Shown piece by piece: positions 54,601 to 64,000 of a DNA stretch of 64,000 nt; the stretch's first letter is position 1, and every line of letters begins with the position of its first letter. The notes beneath the pieces were generated by a model. It saw only the letters and a program-made list of their open reading frames with translations. It ran no database searches and had not been told where the DNA came from. The stretch spans positions 1 through 64,000 of the forward strand of contig CAYGOF010000014.1 of assembly GCA_964351395.1 (NCBI GenBank), written 5' to 3'. Source of the stretch: Imperialibacter sp964351395 (GTDB lineage: Bacteria; Bacteroidota; Bacteroidia; Cytophagales; Cyclobacteriaceae). The position numbers were made by a program, and so were the translations under genes.

Positions 54601-56283
54601 CGCTGATGTGGATCAGACTTTGACTGTCACCGATCCTGGAAAGGAAGACCANNNNNNNNNNNNNNNNNNNNNNNNNNNNNNNNNNNNNNNNNNNNNNNNN
54701 NNNNNNNNNNNNNNNNNNNNNNNNNNNNNNNNNNNNNNNNNNNNNNNNNNNCTGCCGCTGATGTGGATCAGACTTTGACTGTCACCGATCCTGGAAAGGA
54801 AGACCAAACGATCACATTTGCCGCTTTGGAAGAGAAGACCTACGGTGATCCAGCATTAGAGCTTACTGCCACGAGCAGTTCTGGCCTGCCCATCTCCTAT
54901 AGCTCGTCAGACGAACTAGTGGTGGTGATAGAAGGAAGTACTTTAACCATTGCTGGCGCTGGAACGGCTGTCATTACTGCCACTCAGGCGGGCTCCGATG
55001 ATTACACCGCAGCGGCCAATGTAGAGCAAAACATTACTATCAATAAGGCTAGCCAAACAATTTCGTTCAGCGAATTGGAGTCAAAAACTTTTGGGGATGC
55101 TGACTTCCAGCTGACAGCCACGGCAAGTTCAGGGTTGGAAGTCAATTTTACCAGCGACAACGAAAATGTGGTACTTATCACTGGAACCTTGGCTTCTTTG
55201 ATTAACCAGGGAGAAACTACCATTACCGCCAGCCAGTCCGGGAACGGTAACTATCTGGCCGCCGAAAGTGTTAGTCATATACTCTTAGTCTCTTCACCAG
55301 CAATTGAGAAGCAAGATCAGACCATCACCTTCGCTCCTCTTATTGCTACAACCTATGGGGCAAATAGTTTTGACCTGGCAGCAACAACCAGCTCAGGCTT
55401 ACCAATTACCTACACCAGCTCTAACACTTCCGTCGCCACAATTTCAGGCTTGACATTAACCCCTGCAGGAATCGGCGAAACCAGCATCACTGCTTCACAG
55501 TCTGGCAATTCCGAATTCAATCCAGCCGTGGAAGTAGTGCAGCCATTGTTGGTAGAAAAAGCGTTGCTGACAGTCGCAGCAGACAACAAACAAAGGGTTT
55601 ACGGAGATGCCAACCCATCTCTGACCATCACGTATACAGGATTTGTAAACAACGACACAGACGATGCTATCACCACAACCCCGACCATTTCAACCACAGC
55701 AACAACCTCCAGTGATGCGGGTGCATACCCCATCACTTTGGAGGGTGGTATGGCCGGCAACTACGAACTCAATCTGGTCGCTGGTTCCCTTACTATTGGA
55801 AAGCGCCTGATAACAGTTACTGCCGATGACAAAACTATGAATGAAGGCGGTCAGGTGCCTGTACTGACAGCAAACTACGATGGTTTTGTAAATGGAGACA
55901 ACGAAGACTTGATCGATGTCGCACCAATAATCTCAACTACCGCTACTTCATTCAGCTCAGTGGGTGAATATCCAGTGACTCTCGCTGGTGGTGAAGACAA
56001 TAATTACGATTTTTTTCTAGTGGACGGAATTCTAACTATAAATCTGGCACTGGCTATTGATAGGGACCTTACCGGGGAAATCAATATTTATCCTAATCCT
56101 TCTCAAGATAAATTCCAGGTTTCTTCACTGCTAAATCAGCAAGTGAAGGTCTATAATTTAGATGGCAAACTTGTGAAGCTTTCCTCCTCCAATAAAGTGA
56201 TCGAAATCAACGAACTACCTGCAGGAACCTATTTGATCAAGGTTGGCGAGAAACAGCAGGTTTACCGGTTGATTAAGAAATAG
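51656..56283 (+). CDS. Ig-like repeat T9SS surface protein, interrupted by an N gap
   Basis: Secreted repeat protein of at least 1500 residues. Signal peptide (ending INAQQ, about 31); a PKD-like N-terminal domain (about 35-235, with CGADFSGGADY); then at least twelve copies of an 80-86-residue Ig-like unit with the pattern VATISGSTVTIVGAGTTTIT-ASQAGN; one MBG-type domain and a related one near the end (TVAADNKQRVYGDANPSLTI; TVTADDKTMNEGGQVPVL); and a T9SS type A sorting signal (INIYPNPSQDKFQVSS to the end). The reading frame before the N run (frame of 51656) differs from that after it, so the 100 N are not the true length. The true gap must be 2 modulo 3. Likely an adhesin or matrix protein. 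Confidence 0.85.
52360..55560 (+). repeat. Tandem Ig-like repeat array
   Basis: Protein-level repeats of 80-86 residues (240-258 bases). The last two units before the gap are nearly identical at DNA level with a 258-base step (GCTGATG at 54344 and 54602), showing recent duplication. A unit has the pattern [TS]xVATISG...GAGTTTITASQxGNxxYNAAxxVxQTL. The array spans the N gap. Confidence 0.85.
54652..54751. other. Assembly gap (100 N) inside a repeat array
   Basis: Exactly 100 N. The 55 bases before it (54597-54651) are identical to the 55 after it (54752-54806), so the two contigs end in the same k-mer-length sequence. Filler length is arbitrary; see the related finding. Confidence 0.95.
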
Positions 56284-56308
56284 AAAAAATTATAAGGCAG
56301 CGTTTTAT

Positions 56309-56346
56309 GGAAGGTGGCAGATATTCTACCACCTTCCTTTTTTTTT
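56309..56346 (+). terminator. Rho-independent terminator of the Ig-repeat gene
   Basis: GGAAGGTGG pairs with CCACCTTCC (9 bp, 11-base loop), followed by a run of nine T (56338-56346). 26 bases after the stop codon; ends about 106 bases before the convergent RND permease stop. Confidence 0.88.
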
Positions 56347-56452
56347 AGATTTTGCTTGTAGTATCGATTGTTCGTTATGAGGTTCTGTCGGATAAAATGG
56401 AATACCCGGAAACTAATCCAAGGCATCTTCAAACTCTTACAACAATCATGCT

Positions 56453-59400
56453 TTAACTCATTCCAGCCTTTTTCATCTTTCTCCTATAAGCAATTTTTGA
56501 AATAGCTACATAAAGCACCGGCACCACAAAGATGGCTAACGAGCTAGCGGCGAACATGCCACCTACTACTGTCCACCCAATCGTTTTGCGGGCTTCGGCA
56601 CCTGCGCCTGATGAGAACACCAACGGAGCCACACCCATGATAAAAGCCAGGGATGTCATCAAAATAGGCCTGAATCTCAGCCTTACCGCCTCAAGAGTAG
56701 CTTGAACTATCTCCATCCCTTCGTCCACTCTTTCTTTCGCAAACTCCACAATCAGGATAGCGTTTTTAGCAGCTAAACCTATCAGGGTGATCAGACCAAT
56801 CTGAGCATACACGTTATTGGTAAGCCCAGGAAGGAGCGTCAGGGTAAGGATAGATCCAAATGCCCCAATTGGAACGGCAAAAAGCACTGAGAACGGAATC
56901 GACCAACTTTCATACAGTGCCGCCAGAAAAAGAAAAACGAACACAATAGACACCAGGAAGATGATGTTTTGGCTATTACCGGCTTTTATTTCTTCGTAGC
57001 TAATGCCGCCAAATTCGTAATCGTACCCTGCAGGCAACACATCTGCGGCCACTTCCCGCAGGGCTTTTATGGCATCGCCGCTACTGTAGCCGGGAGCATA
57101 TGTTCCCAGGATCTCAGCAGCGCGGTAGATATTGTAGTGGGAAATAAGCGCAGGCGTTTCAATAACTTTAGTGGTGATCAGCTGACTCAAGGGAACCATC
57201 TTCCCTAAACTGTTTTTTACCTGGAATTTACCGATATCGCTGATATCGTTTCGGTATACTGTGTCAGCCTGAGTCACTACCCTGAAATTTCGACCGTAAA
57301 CGTTAAAATCGTTGACATAGCTACTTGCAAGTAATGTTGACAGTGTGCCATATGCCTGCGCTACATTAACGCCCAGCTTCTTGGCCTTTTCCTTATCCAA
57401 ATCTACCTGATAGGCGGGCGTCCGGGCAGAGAAGAAAGAATAGGCTGCGGCAATCTCAGGGCGTTGATTCGCAGCGGCAACAAATTTTCTCATCGTTGCT
57501 TCGAAAGCGAAAATATCGTCCTGGCTGGTCGTTTGAAGCATTTCGAAGGTGAAGCCTGATGACCTGCCAAGCCCGGGAATAGCAGGCGGTGCGATAGCCA
57601 GTACACGAGCCTCTTTGATATCAGCTGTCATTTTCAATACTTTTGCCATAACGGCCTCAACACTTTGAGTTTCCGGATCCCTTTCATCCCAATGCTTAAG
57701 GTTAACGAAAAGGGTTCCTACATTAGACTTGTTGGAGAAAGTCAGGATATTCAGACCTGCCAGTCCTCCTACTACTTCAAGCTCAGGTAGCGTCATGATC
57801 CGCTTTTGAATTTCGAGATGTAACTCAATATTTCTTGTAATTGACGCACCTTCCTGCATTTCGTAAGTGACAAACAGTCTCTTCTCATCTTCAGTAGGAA
57901 TAAAGCCAGTAGCCTTATTTTGAAACAAGAAGAACAAACCTACCACCAGACAAATCATCATCACTACGACGTAGCGGGTACCCTTAATCCACAAAGCCAC
58001 GCCCCTTGTATACTTACTTGCCACCCGATCAAACCAGGAGTTGAAAGAATGAAAAAACCTGTCGATGCCTCTTCTTTTGGCGGTTGGGTCGGTCGGTTTC
58101 AGCAAAAGCATACAAAGCGCTGGTGTGAGCGAAAGGGCTACAAAGGCTGAAATAAGTACCGAAATGGCAATTGTTATGGCAAACTGCTGATAGAGTTTCC
58201 CTACGATGCCGGGTACAAATCCTACTGGTACAAAAACTGCAGCAAGGATAAGTGCAATGGCAATAACAGGTCCTGAAATTTCTTTCATCGACTTGATGGT
58301 AGCGTCTTTAGCCGACAACTTAAGGGAATCCATATTGTGCTGAATAGCTTCCACTACCACAATGGCGTCATCTACCACGATACCTATAGCCAGCACAAAA
58401 GCGAACAGGGTAAGTGTATTGATGGTGAAACCAAATGGGATAAAGAAAATAAACGTGCCGATCAGTGAAACCGGAATGGCCAGGATAGGAATTAAAGTAG
58501 CTCTCCAGGTCTGTAAGAAAAGGTAAACCACTAAAATAACCAACAGCATGGCTTCCAAAAGAGTCATCAACACTTCTTCGATCGACACTTCTACAACAGA
58601 AGTTGTTTCTAGCGGAATCAAATAATCAACATCCTTAGGAAACGTAGCTTTCAAATCGGCCAATGCCTTTCTTACGCCTTCATTGGTTTCTAACGCATTG
58701 GCCCCTGGTTCGAGGTAAAGTAAAACGAAGGCAGCTGGTTTTCCACTTACAAATGGATGGTTACCATAATTGGCTTTGCCAAGCTCTACCCTGGCTACGT
58801 CTTCGAGGTACACCATTTGTCCGGTAGCTGGGTCTGTGCGGATTACTACATTTTTGAAGTCCTCAACCGAATTTATTCTACTATTCGTTAGTACATTGTA
58901 TTCAAACGTCTGCGTGCTTGGTTGCGGTGTATTTCCAATCGTTCCGGCAGACACCTGTAAGTTTTGCTCCTGAAGGGCTGCATTCACTTCAGCTGGGGTC
59001 ATATTCAAACTTGCCAGCTTATCTGGATTCAACCAAATACGCATGCCGAAATCGTCGCCAACGGCAAAAATATCTCCCACACCTTTTACTCTCAGAAGAG
59101 CATCTTTCATGTAGATATTGACAAAGTTGCCAAGGAAGGTCGCATCGTGTGTTCCATTGGGTGAGTACATCGCCAGAGCCATGAAAATGCTGGGATTCCT
59201 TTTTCTCACACTCAACCCTAAGCGACGTACAATCTCAGGAAGCGTGGGTTCTGCCACACTCACCCTGTTTTGAACGTCGAGGGTGGCAATATCAATATTG
59301 GTCCCGATATCGAAGGTCACCGTAATGCCACTGGCACCACTACTAGTGCTATTGCTCGACATATAGGTCATCCCGGGCGTGCCGTTGATCTGTGTTTCAA

Positions 59401-59596
59401 TGGCCGTTGTAGTTGTTTGCTCCACTGTTTCAGCATCGGCCCCGATATAAACACCACTTACTGCCACCGTGGGAGGAGTAATGTCCGGATATTGCGAAAC
59501 GGGTAGCGTGGTCATGGCAATTAATCCCACCAGTACGATCACAATAGATATGACGATTGAGGTAACAGGTCTTTTTATAAATACATCTGCAATCAT
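56453..59596 (-). CDS. AcrB-like RND multidrug efflux permease
   Basis: Inner-membrane pump of 1047 residues, the normal length for the hydrophobe/amphiphile efflux group. Starts MIADVFIKRPVTSIVISIVI; the TM4 proton-relay pair is present in AIGIVVDDAIVVVEAIQHNM (two aspartates), as in AcrB and unlike the CusA-like pump in this window. Twelve helices and two periplasmic domains. Last gene of a leftward operon with adaptor, TolC-like channel and TetR regulator. Substrates probably drugs, bile salts or lipids. Confidence 0.93.
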   Translation of the reverse strand: MIADVFIKRPVTSIVISIVIVLVGLIAMTTLPVSQYPDITPPTVAVSGVYIGADAETVEQTTTTAIETQINGTPGMTYMSSNSTSSGASGITVTFDIGTNIDIATLDVQNRVSVAEPTLPEIVRRLGLSVRKRNPSIFMALAMYSPNGTHDATFLGNFVNIYMKDALLRVKGVGDIFAVGDDFGMRIWLNPDKLASLNMTPAEVNAALQEQNLQVSAGTIGNTPQPSTQTFEYNVLTNSRINSVEDFKNVVIRTDPATGQMVYLEDVARVELGKANYGNHPFVSGKPAAFVLLYLEPGANALETNEGVRKALADLKATFPKDVDYLIPLETTSVVEVSIEEVLMTLLEAMLLVILVVYLFLQTWRATLIPILAIPVSLIGTFIFFIPFGFTINTLTLFAFVLAIGIVVDDAIVVVEAIQHNMDSLKLSAKDATIKSMKEISGPVIAIALILAAVFVPVGFVPGIVGKLYQQFAITIAISVLISAFVALSLTPALCMLLLKPTDPTAKRRGIDRFFHSFNSWFDRVASKYTRGVALWIKGTRYVVVMMICLVVGLFFLFQNKATGFIPTEDEKRLFVTYEMQEGASITRNIELHLEIQKRIMTLPELEVVGGLAGLNILTFSNKSNVGTLFVNLKHWDERDPETQSVEAVMAKVLKMTADIKEARVLAIAPPAIPGLGRSSGFTFEMLQTTSQDDIFAFEATMRKFVAAANQRPEIAAAYSFFSARTPAYQVDLDKEKAKKLGVNVAQAYGTLSTLLASSYVNDFNVYGRNFRVVTQADTVYRNDISDIGKFQVKNSLGKMVPLSQLITTKVIETPALISHYNIYRAAEILGTYAPGYSSGDAIKALREVAADVLPAGYDYEFGGISYEEIKAGNSQNIIFLVSIVFVFLFLAALYESWSIPFSVLFAVPIGAFGSILTLTLLPGLTNNVYAQIGLITLIGLAAKNAILIVEFAKERVDEGMEIVQATLEAVRLRFRPILMTSLAFIMGVAPLVFSSGAGAEARKTIGWTVVGGMFAASSLAIFVVPVLYVAISKIAYRRKMKKAGMS

Positions 59597-59628
59597 TTTT
59601 TCGGATTCAATGGGTTCTGGTGGAATAA

Positions 59629-60747
59629 TTATTGGTTACTTGCAGCAGGTGATGACGTTGAAATGGCGGTGCCTTCCCGTAGATTCTGCACGCCCTGAAC
59701 AACGACAACATCCTTTTCCGAAAGGCCTTTGGTCACGATGATATCTGTTCCTACCTGTCTCCCCAGCCATATTCTTCTCTGAGATACTTTGTCTCCATCA
59801 ACTACGTAAACAAAGAATTCACCGAGTTGCTCAGTCACGGCTTTGAAAGGGATGGTAATCGATTTTGCGGAAGCGTTTTTCAACACTTCCAAGTTGCCGC
59901 TCATACCGGGCCTCAACAAATTGTCCGGATTCGGCAACTCGACACGTACCTTGATCGTGCCAGTTTGACGATCCACTGCCCTGTCAATAAAACTTAGACG
60001 ACCTGCATACGGATATCTTTCCTGATTCAGTAAAAACTGAAAAGTAGAGTCTGTCAAAGACTGGACATCAAGCATTTGTGTAAACTGCGCTAACTCGCTT
60101 TGATCCACGACAATGTCTACCGCCATAGGATCGTTGGAAGAGATTGTGTTTAACAGGGTTTGACCAGGAGAAACGGATGCCCCTAACCTCACGGATGACA
60201 TCCCGATTGTGCCGTCAAACGGTGCAACAATCGTCGAATACCTCACATTGGTTTGAACACTATTCACTGTGGCTTTGGCTGCCTCTACCTGCTGCCTTGC
60301 ACCGGCATAGGCAGCTTCTGCGTAATCCACTTGTTGCTTGGCTATGGCATTCTCTTTATCTAATTCTTTATACCTGTCGAGGTCCTTCTTTGCTTTTTTA
60401 AGGTTGGTCTCCTGCACCGCCAAATTGGCCAAAGCCTGACTATAGGCCGCCTGAGATTGCTGCTGATCGATGGTATATAGCTTCTGACCTTTCACCACTT
60501 TGTCGCCTTCCTTAAAATATATTCCCGTGATGTACCCACTTACCTGGGCCCTAAGATCTACTTCCTGGAGTGCGTTGACCGTAGCCGGGTATTCATCATA
60601 GAAAGACGCCGTTTGATAGCTCACCTGTTGAGTAGTCACCGATACAGGGCCCTGAGGGGGTCTTCCTGATTGATTTTGCTGGCCACATCCTGTTGCTATC
60701 AAAAGCACGGCAATTAATGAAGCGATAGATAGTTTATATGCTGACAT
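59629..60747 (-). CDS. AcrA-like RND efflux adaptor lipoprotein
   Basis: Adaptor of 372 residues from the ATG at 60747, which gives a clean lipoprotein signal (LIATGC, Cys about 21). An upstream in-frame ATG at 60771 is disfavoured. Lipoyl halves, an alpha-hairpin (about 85-160), beta-barrel and membrane-proximal domain are all present (RAQVSGYITGIYFKEGDKV; VAPFDGTIGMSSVRLGASV). Located 23 bases after the TolC-like gene and 32 bases before the pump gene. Confidence 0.9.
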   Translation of the reverse strand: MSAYKLSIASLIAVLLIATGCGQQNQSGRPPQGPVSVTTQQVSYQTASFYDEYPATVNALQEVDLRAQVSGYITGIYFKEGDKVVKGQKLYTIDQQQSQAAYSQALANLAVQETNLKKAKKDLDRYKELDKENAIAKQQVDYAEAAYAGARQQVEAAKATVNSVQTNVRYSTIVAPFDGTIGMSSVRLGASVSPGQTLLNTISSNDPMAVDIVVDQSELAQFTQMLDVQSLTDSTFQFLLNQERYPYAGRLSFIDRAVDRQTGTIKVRVELPNPDNLLRPGMSGNLEVLKNASAKSITIPFKAVTEQLGEFFVYVVDGDKVSQRRIWLGRQVGTDIIVTKGLSEKDVVVVQGVQNLREGTAISTSSPAASNQ

Positions 60748-60770
60748 GTATTGTTGAATAGTTAAAGTCA

Positions 60771-62120
60771 TTAATAATTAATTTGTCCCAATGCCCGCAA
60801 TACGTCCATTTTGCTCGCAAGTACTGTATACAATGCATTGTAATAGTTGATTCGGGTGGTTCGAAGGTCACTTTCTGCCACAGTTACCTCCAGGTAATTT
60901 TTCACCCCATTTTGATACTGTAGCTGGATATTGTCATATACCTCTTCAGCAAGCGCTACATTGTCTTTCTGAGCCTGGTAAACACCCAGGTTACTTTTGT
61001 AAGCAGACAAGGCCCTGGTGTACTCCGTGTTGATATTGTTTTTTAGGTTGATCAGCCCTATGTCGATTCTTCGATTAGACAGGTTAGCCTCCTGTATCTT
61101 TACAAGCCTCTTGCCCCCTTGTGTAATGGGGAGCGAAACGGAAGCACCAATAAAGGAAAAGGGGTAGGTGGTATTGTAGAGGTCGCTGAAAATATCATTT
61201 TGGTAGTTCAGGTTATAATTGCCAAATAAGTTTACTGAGGGTAAAAATGCCCAGTGACTATACTTTACATTTGCTTCTTGAAGACTTTTCTGTGCCTGCA
61301 GGACCTTGAAATCAATATTGTCGTTATAGTCAATTGCTTGGGTGGTGTCGATGAGTATTTGTTCTTCCATGAAGTCAACATCATACTGAATAGCCAATTC
61401 TTGATCCATCGGATAACCTATCAACGTTTTTAGGTATTCCTGCTTATAGTTAAGTGCTTCCTGATTCATTCGGAGTGTAGCCTTTGCATTGGTCAATAGT
61501 ATCATCGCCCTTTTATGATCTGTTTTATCAGATACCCCAGCATTATAACGGCTTTGTGCATCTTTCATGCTTCTCTCGAGCCTGTCGATTGATTCCTGAC
61601 TCACTTCAATCTGCTGCATCGTCGCCAGGACATCATAAAACGCCTTGGTGACTGACACTACCACATCAATTTTACGCCTGCTGGTATTAAGTCCAGCCTG
61701 AGACCTCACCAAGGACGCGGTATTCCTGGCGAAAAACACATCGCGATTAAACACTGCCTGCGTTGCACTGAATTGTGCCGACGAAGTATTGTTCACACCG
61801 AATCGAATCACATTGCCACCGATCACACTTGCCTGCAAGTCGATGAATCGCTGATAGTTGTAAGTGAAATTGATCTGTGGATACCAATCGGCCAGTTTTC
61901 CCTTGATAGCCTTATCGGTAATTTCCTCATCAATCTGCGCTTGTTTTACTTCAGGCTGATTGGCCAACGCATAAGCTACGACCTTTTCAAGCGTGCCATC
62001 ACTAAGAGTGGTTTCAGCTTCATTTTGGGCAAAAACAAAAAGAGGGACTAGTATCAGTAACCAAAGCAAAAAGTAGTTTGTCTTCCTTCGCCAGGTTTTT
62101 TTCAATGAATAAAATTGCAT
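60771..62120 (-). CDS. TolC-family outer-membrane channel
   Basis: Outer-membrane channel of 449 residues. Signal peptide (about 1-31, ending FVFAQ), then the two-fold TolC helix pattern (ALANQPEVKQAQIDEEITDKAI; YRALSAYKSN-type helices). Second gene of the AcrAB-TolC-like operon, so the channel comes before the adaptor and the pump, an order common in Bacteroidetes. Start ATG at 62120, 53 bases after the TetR stop. Confidence 0.9.
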   Translation of the reverse strand: MQFYSLKKTWRRKTNYFLLWLLILVPLFVFAQNEAETTLSDGTLEKVVAYALANQPEVKQAQIDEEITDKAIKGKLADWYPQINFTYNYQRFIDLQASVIGGNVIRFGVNNTSSAQFSATQAVFNRDVFFARNTASLVRSQAGLNTSRRKIDVVVSVTKAFYDVLATMQQIEVSQESIDRLERSMKDAQSRYNAGVSDKTDHKRAMILLTNAKATLRMNQEALNYKQEYLKTLIGYPMDQELAIQYDVDFMEEQILIDTTQAIDYNDNIDFKVLQAQKSLQEANVKYSHWAFLPSVNLFGNYNLNYQNDIFSDLYNTTYPFSFIGASVSLPITQGGKRLVKIQEANLSNRRIDIGLINLKNNINTEYTRALSAYKSNLGVYQAQKDNVALAEEVYDNIQLQYQNGVKNYLEVTVAESDLRTTRINYYNALYTVLASKMDVLRALGQINY

Positions 62121-62173
62121 AGGTACATTTCGTCTTAAAAATTTCTCGTTAGGTTGGATGGCAATGCTGCCAA

Positions 62174-62794
62174 TTAGGCTAAAACAGGCATTTCTTCGTT
62201 AAAAATGGTCATATAGATTACCTTTTTTCGCTCATTCAAAAATGCTTCATAAGCTTCTTCTGTTAGTCCGTGAATCGTTTTGAGTACTGGTTTTGCCAAC
62301 AATGGGTAATTACATAGCGCTAGCAGATTGACAAGGAAATGCTCTGGAGTGATGGGAGCGATATGTCCTTCGGCTATCTCTCTTTCTAGTTGTCCACGGA
62401 TCAAGTCACTGGAGCGCGAACTATTTTTAGAACAGTAGGCCTCTGTTTTTTCTGGGTTTCGAATCGTCTCGCTGATAATAAAATTTTCCAAATATGGGTA
62501 TTCTATGTTATAGTACATGATCACATCGATATAACGAGCAATTTTTTCCCTAAAAGGAAGCTCAAAAGAGAGAATACTTTTTACCCTGCTTCTTTTTTCT
62601 TCCAGTGCTTCGTCAAGCAAGATACTTAGCATGTGGTCTCGAGACCTGAAATAATAATGGATCAATGCCCTGTTCACACCGGCCTCATCTGCTATTTCCT
62701 GTGTAGTGGCCTTCAGTAAGCCTTTCCTAAAAAAGAGATCCTTAGCGGTATCCTTAATCAATTGCTCTGTTTGAGCTTCTTCTGATCTTTTCAA
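62174..62794 (-). CDS. TetR/AcrR-family transcriptional regulator
   Basis: Regulator of 206 residues. Helix-turn-helix at the N-terminus (AKDLFFRKGLLKATTQEIADEAGVNRALIHYYF); the C-terminal ligand domain is unspecific. Start is TTG at 62794; I find no upstream in-frame ATG. A 16-bp palindrome lies 22 bases upstream. Leads the efflux operon and is transcribed in the same direction, so it probably represses its own operon. Confidence 0.92.
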   Translation of the reverse strand: MKRSEEAQTEQLIKDTAKDLFFRKGLLKATTQEIADEAGVNRALIHYYFRSRDHMLSILLDEALEEKRSRVKSILSFELPFREKIARYIDVIMYYNIEYPYLENFIISETIRNPEKTEAYCSKNSSRSSDLIRGQLEREIAEGHIAPITPEHFLVNLLALCNYPLLAKPVLKTIHGLTEEAYEAFLNERKKVIYMTIFNEEMPVLA

Positions 62795-62816
62795 AAAATT
62801 GGCTTTACTATTTTGT

Positions 62817-62832
62817 TTAACAATTTTGTTAA
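62817..62832. promoter_or_regulatory. 16-bp palindrome, candidate TetR operator
   Basis: TTAACAA-tt-TTGTTAA, perfect 7-bp arms, centred about 30 bases upstream of the TTG start at 62794. TetR-family repressors often bind such sites in their own promoter. Confidence 0.5.
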
Positions 62833-62934
62833 CGCAAGTAAAGCTGAATAGTTTTTCAAAAAATCTAATTTTCTGCGGGTGGAGTAGATCTTACAGCATC
62901 GGCATGGGTGAGAGACTATAAACGGCGCCTGACT

Positions 62935-63813
62935 CTATCGATTCCTCAATAAAAAATATTGATTAATGTCTTTAAAAACTGGCTTTGTCGAAAGTAAGGT
63001 AGCTTGTGTGTAGAAACTTGCAGTCTGTGATAAAAACGCACCATGATTTGATTCAAAATATAGCCCCAACGCTATTGCTTCAGTGGCTGTAGATACCTTA
63101 CATGGATTGACCCTTGTAATGGGCTGAATGGTCTCTCGATCAAATGAATAGCCACTAGTTGCACCTTCGAAACTTGTACCAGCGTCATCGATCGCCTCAA
63201 CACGAAAGGCAAAAAAATCCTCTTTTTTGCCCAGATAGACAACATCGGGATTGCTCTCAAACTCATACATGGTGATAACGCCAGAAACAGTATCGACTAC
63301 AACCGTTTTCTCATCGAAAAAATCGGTAGCCGACAGTGCATATGCCACTACTTCGTCGTCGTCATAGCCGAGTAATCGCCATTGTATACAAGGATTTTCT
63401 TCGAAAGAGTGGCGCCAGGGATCAGGCCAAAGAAATTCTATGTATTGAAAATCGTGTTCAACACCGCTATTGGCCTTGGTTATTATTCGCGTATCTGAAA
63501 ACAAGCGCTTCAGAGGTGGTCGTATTGCGCCATGTTGGGGGAAATCTTCGGCAAATGACGGAATAGCCATTATTGTATCTTCGGAGAGTTCGACGGCATG
63601 ATAGTAATTGCTTATCATACTCAAAAACCCACCTTCCATTACAGTAATCGTATCGCCATATTTAAAGGAATCGAAAGTTTCAACACGTTTGTTCCCAACC
63701 CAGGAATTATCAGCGCTGAGTACCTCAAACACAATATTTCCCTGTCCGTATACTGTGATGGCATTACAAATCAGGAGCAACGCAACGATCAAATGTCTTG
63801 ACAACGTGTTCAT
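62935..63813 (-). CDS. Secreted protein of unknown function
   Basis: Protein of 292 residues with a signal peptide (about 1-23, ending TVYGQG). Mature part is beta-rich (WVGNKRVETFDSFKYGDTITV; YFLLRNR at the end) and I recognise no family. Not obviously linked to the TetR/efflux operon: separate by 140 bases, same strand but upstream. Divergent from the partial gene at the window end. ATG at 63813. Confidence 0.6.
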   Translation of the reverse strand: MNTLSRHLIVALLLICNAITVYGQGNIVFEVLSADNSWVGNKRVETFDSFKYGDTITVMEGGFLSMISNYYHAVELSEDTIMAIPSFAEDFPQHGAIRPPLKRLFSDTRIITKANSGVEHDFQYIEFLWPDPWRHSFEENPCIQWRLLGYDDDEVVAYALSATDFFDEKTVVVDTVSGVITMYEFESNPDVVYLGKKEDFFAFRVEAIDDAGTSFEGATSGYSFDRETIQPITRVNPCKVSTATEAIALGLYFESNHGAFLSQTASFYTQATLLSTKPVFKDINQYFLLRNR

Positions 63814-63883
63814 TGTAAAGTCATTAGTGAACTTTAAACTTAAGTATTAAAACATTATCTTATTGACTTCTAACGATATTATC

Positions 63884-64000
63884 ATGTCAATAACAAAATG
63901 CGTTAGCTCATTTTTTATGGTACTGACATTTTCAATCAGCTCAGTGATCGCACAAAACACTTGCCTTTTATCTGACTATAATGACAACAGCTACTGGCTC
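63884..64000 (+). CDS. Partial gene, secreted protein N-terminus
   Basis: 39 codons from an ATG at 63884 to the window edge. The sequence begins with a signal peptide (MSITKCVSSFFMVLTFSISS ending VIAQN), then CLLSDYNDN. The rest lies outside the window, so no function is proposed. Confidence 0.55.
   Translation, partial: MSITKCVSSFFMVLTFSISSVIAQNTCLLSDYNDNSYWL

Noticed and set aside
52360..55560. Repeat array considered as CRISPR or VNTR
   Set aside because: The period is 240-258 bases with protein-level Ig-like conservation, so this is a coding repeat array and not a CRISPR.

Overview
This window reads as a chromosomal segment of a Bacteroidota bacterium, most likely order Cytophagales. 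The support is two large secreted proteins with type IX secretion (T9SS) C-terminal sorting domains, many LytTR regulators, TPR-sensor kinases with HisKA_2 domains, a 7TM-DISM receptor, DUF2911, DUF4288 and HYC_CC_PP families, PadR/MacB-type permease pairs and mostly AT-rich translation starts. Base composition looks fairly even and I see no phage, insertion sequence, CRISPR array, rRNA or tRNA. One run of 100 N (54652-54751) marks a scaffold join.

Layout. 0-8 kb: a CHASE3-like sensor kinase, a Tat-exported PLP enzyme, and a LytTR response regulator with a TPR histidine kinase and a lipoprotein. 8-18 kb: a co-directional heavy-metal (probably Cu/Ag) island: HYC_CC_PP protein, CusA-like RND pump, TolC-like channel, CusB-like adaptor with metal-binding domains at both ends, a small metal-binding lipoprotein, a TlpA thioredoxin, a propeller lipoprotein with a CDCC motif, then a DUF2911 protein and a strong terminator. 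18-25 kb: a PadR/ABC permease pair with a large inverted repeat upstream, then an adaptor/permease/ATPase efflux operon. 25-28 kb: a four-gene LiaF-like/DUF4288/LytS/LytR operon preceded by a 21-bp-spaced direct repeat that looks like a LytTR site. 28-38 kb: a DUF2071 protein, a Bcr/CflA exporter, a giant leucine-rich-repeat T9SS protein, a membrane-bound 7TM-LytTR regulator and an esterase. A second 21-bp-spaced direct repeat lies between the 7TM-LytTR gene and the LRR gene.

38-64 kb: an intergenic cluster of three REP-like elements; an OmpR-type two-component system with four phased TTAAG half-sites; a GNAT-histone deacetylase fusion; a second PadR/permease pair; a fasciclin protein; a broken cupin gene with two compensating frameshifts; a second TPR-kinase/LytTR pair; a long Ig-like repeat T9SS protein with a collapsed repeat at the N gap; and an AcrAB-TolC-like operon headed by a TetR regulator with a 16-bp palindrome.

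The main themes are envelope efflux (RND, MacB-type, MFS) and signalling (four LytTR proteins, five histidine kinases, one OmpR regulator). The most testable new points are the candidate operators beside their probable regulators, the cysteine-rich additions to the metal efflux island, and the assembly evidence in the Ig-repeat gene.
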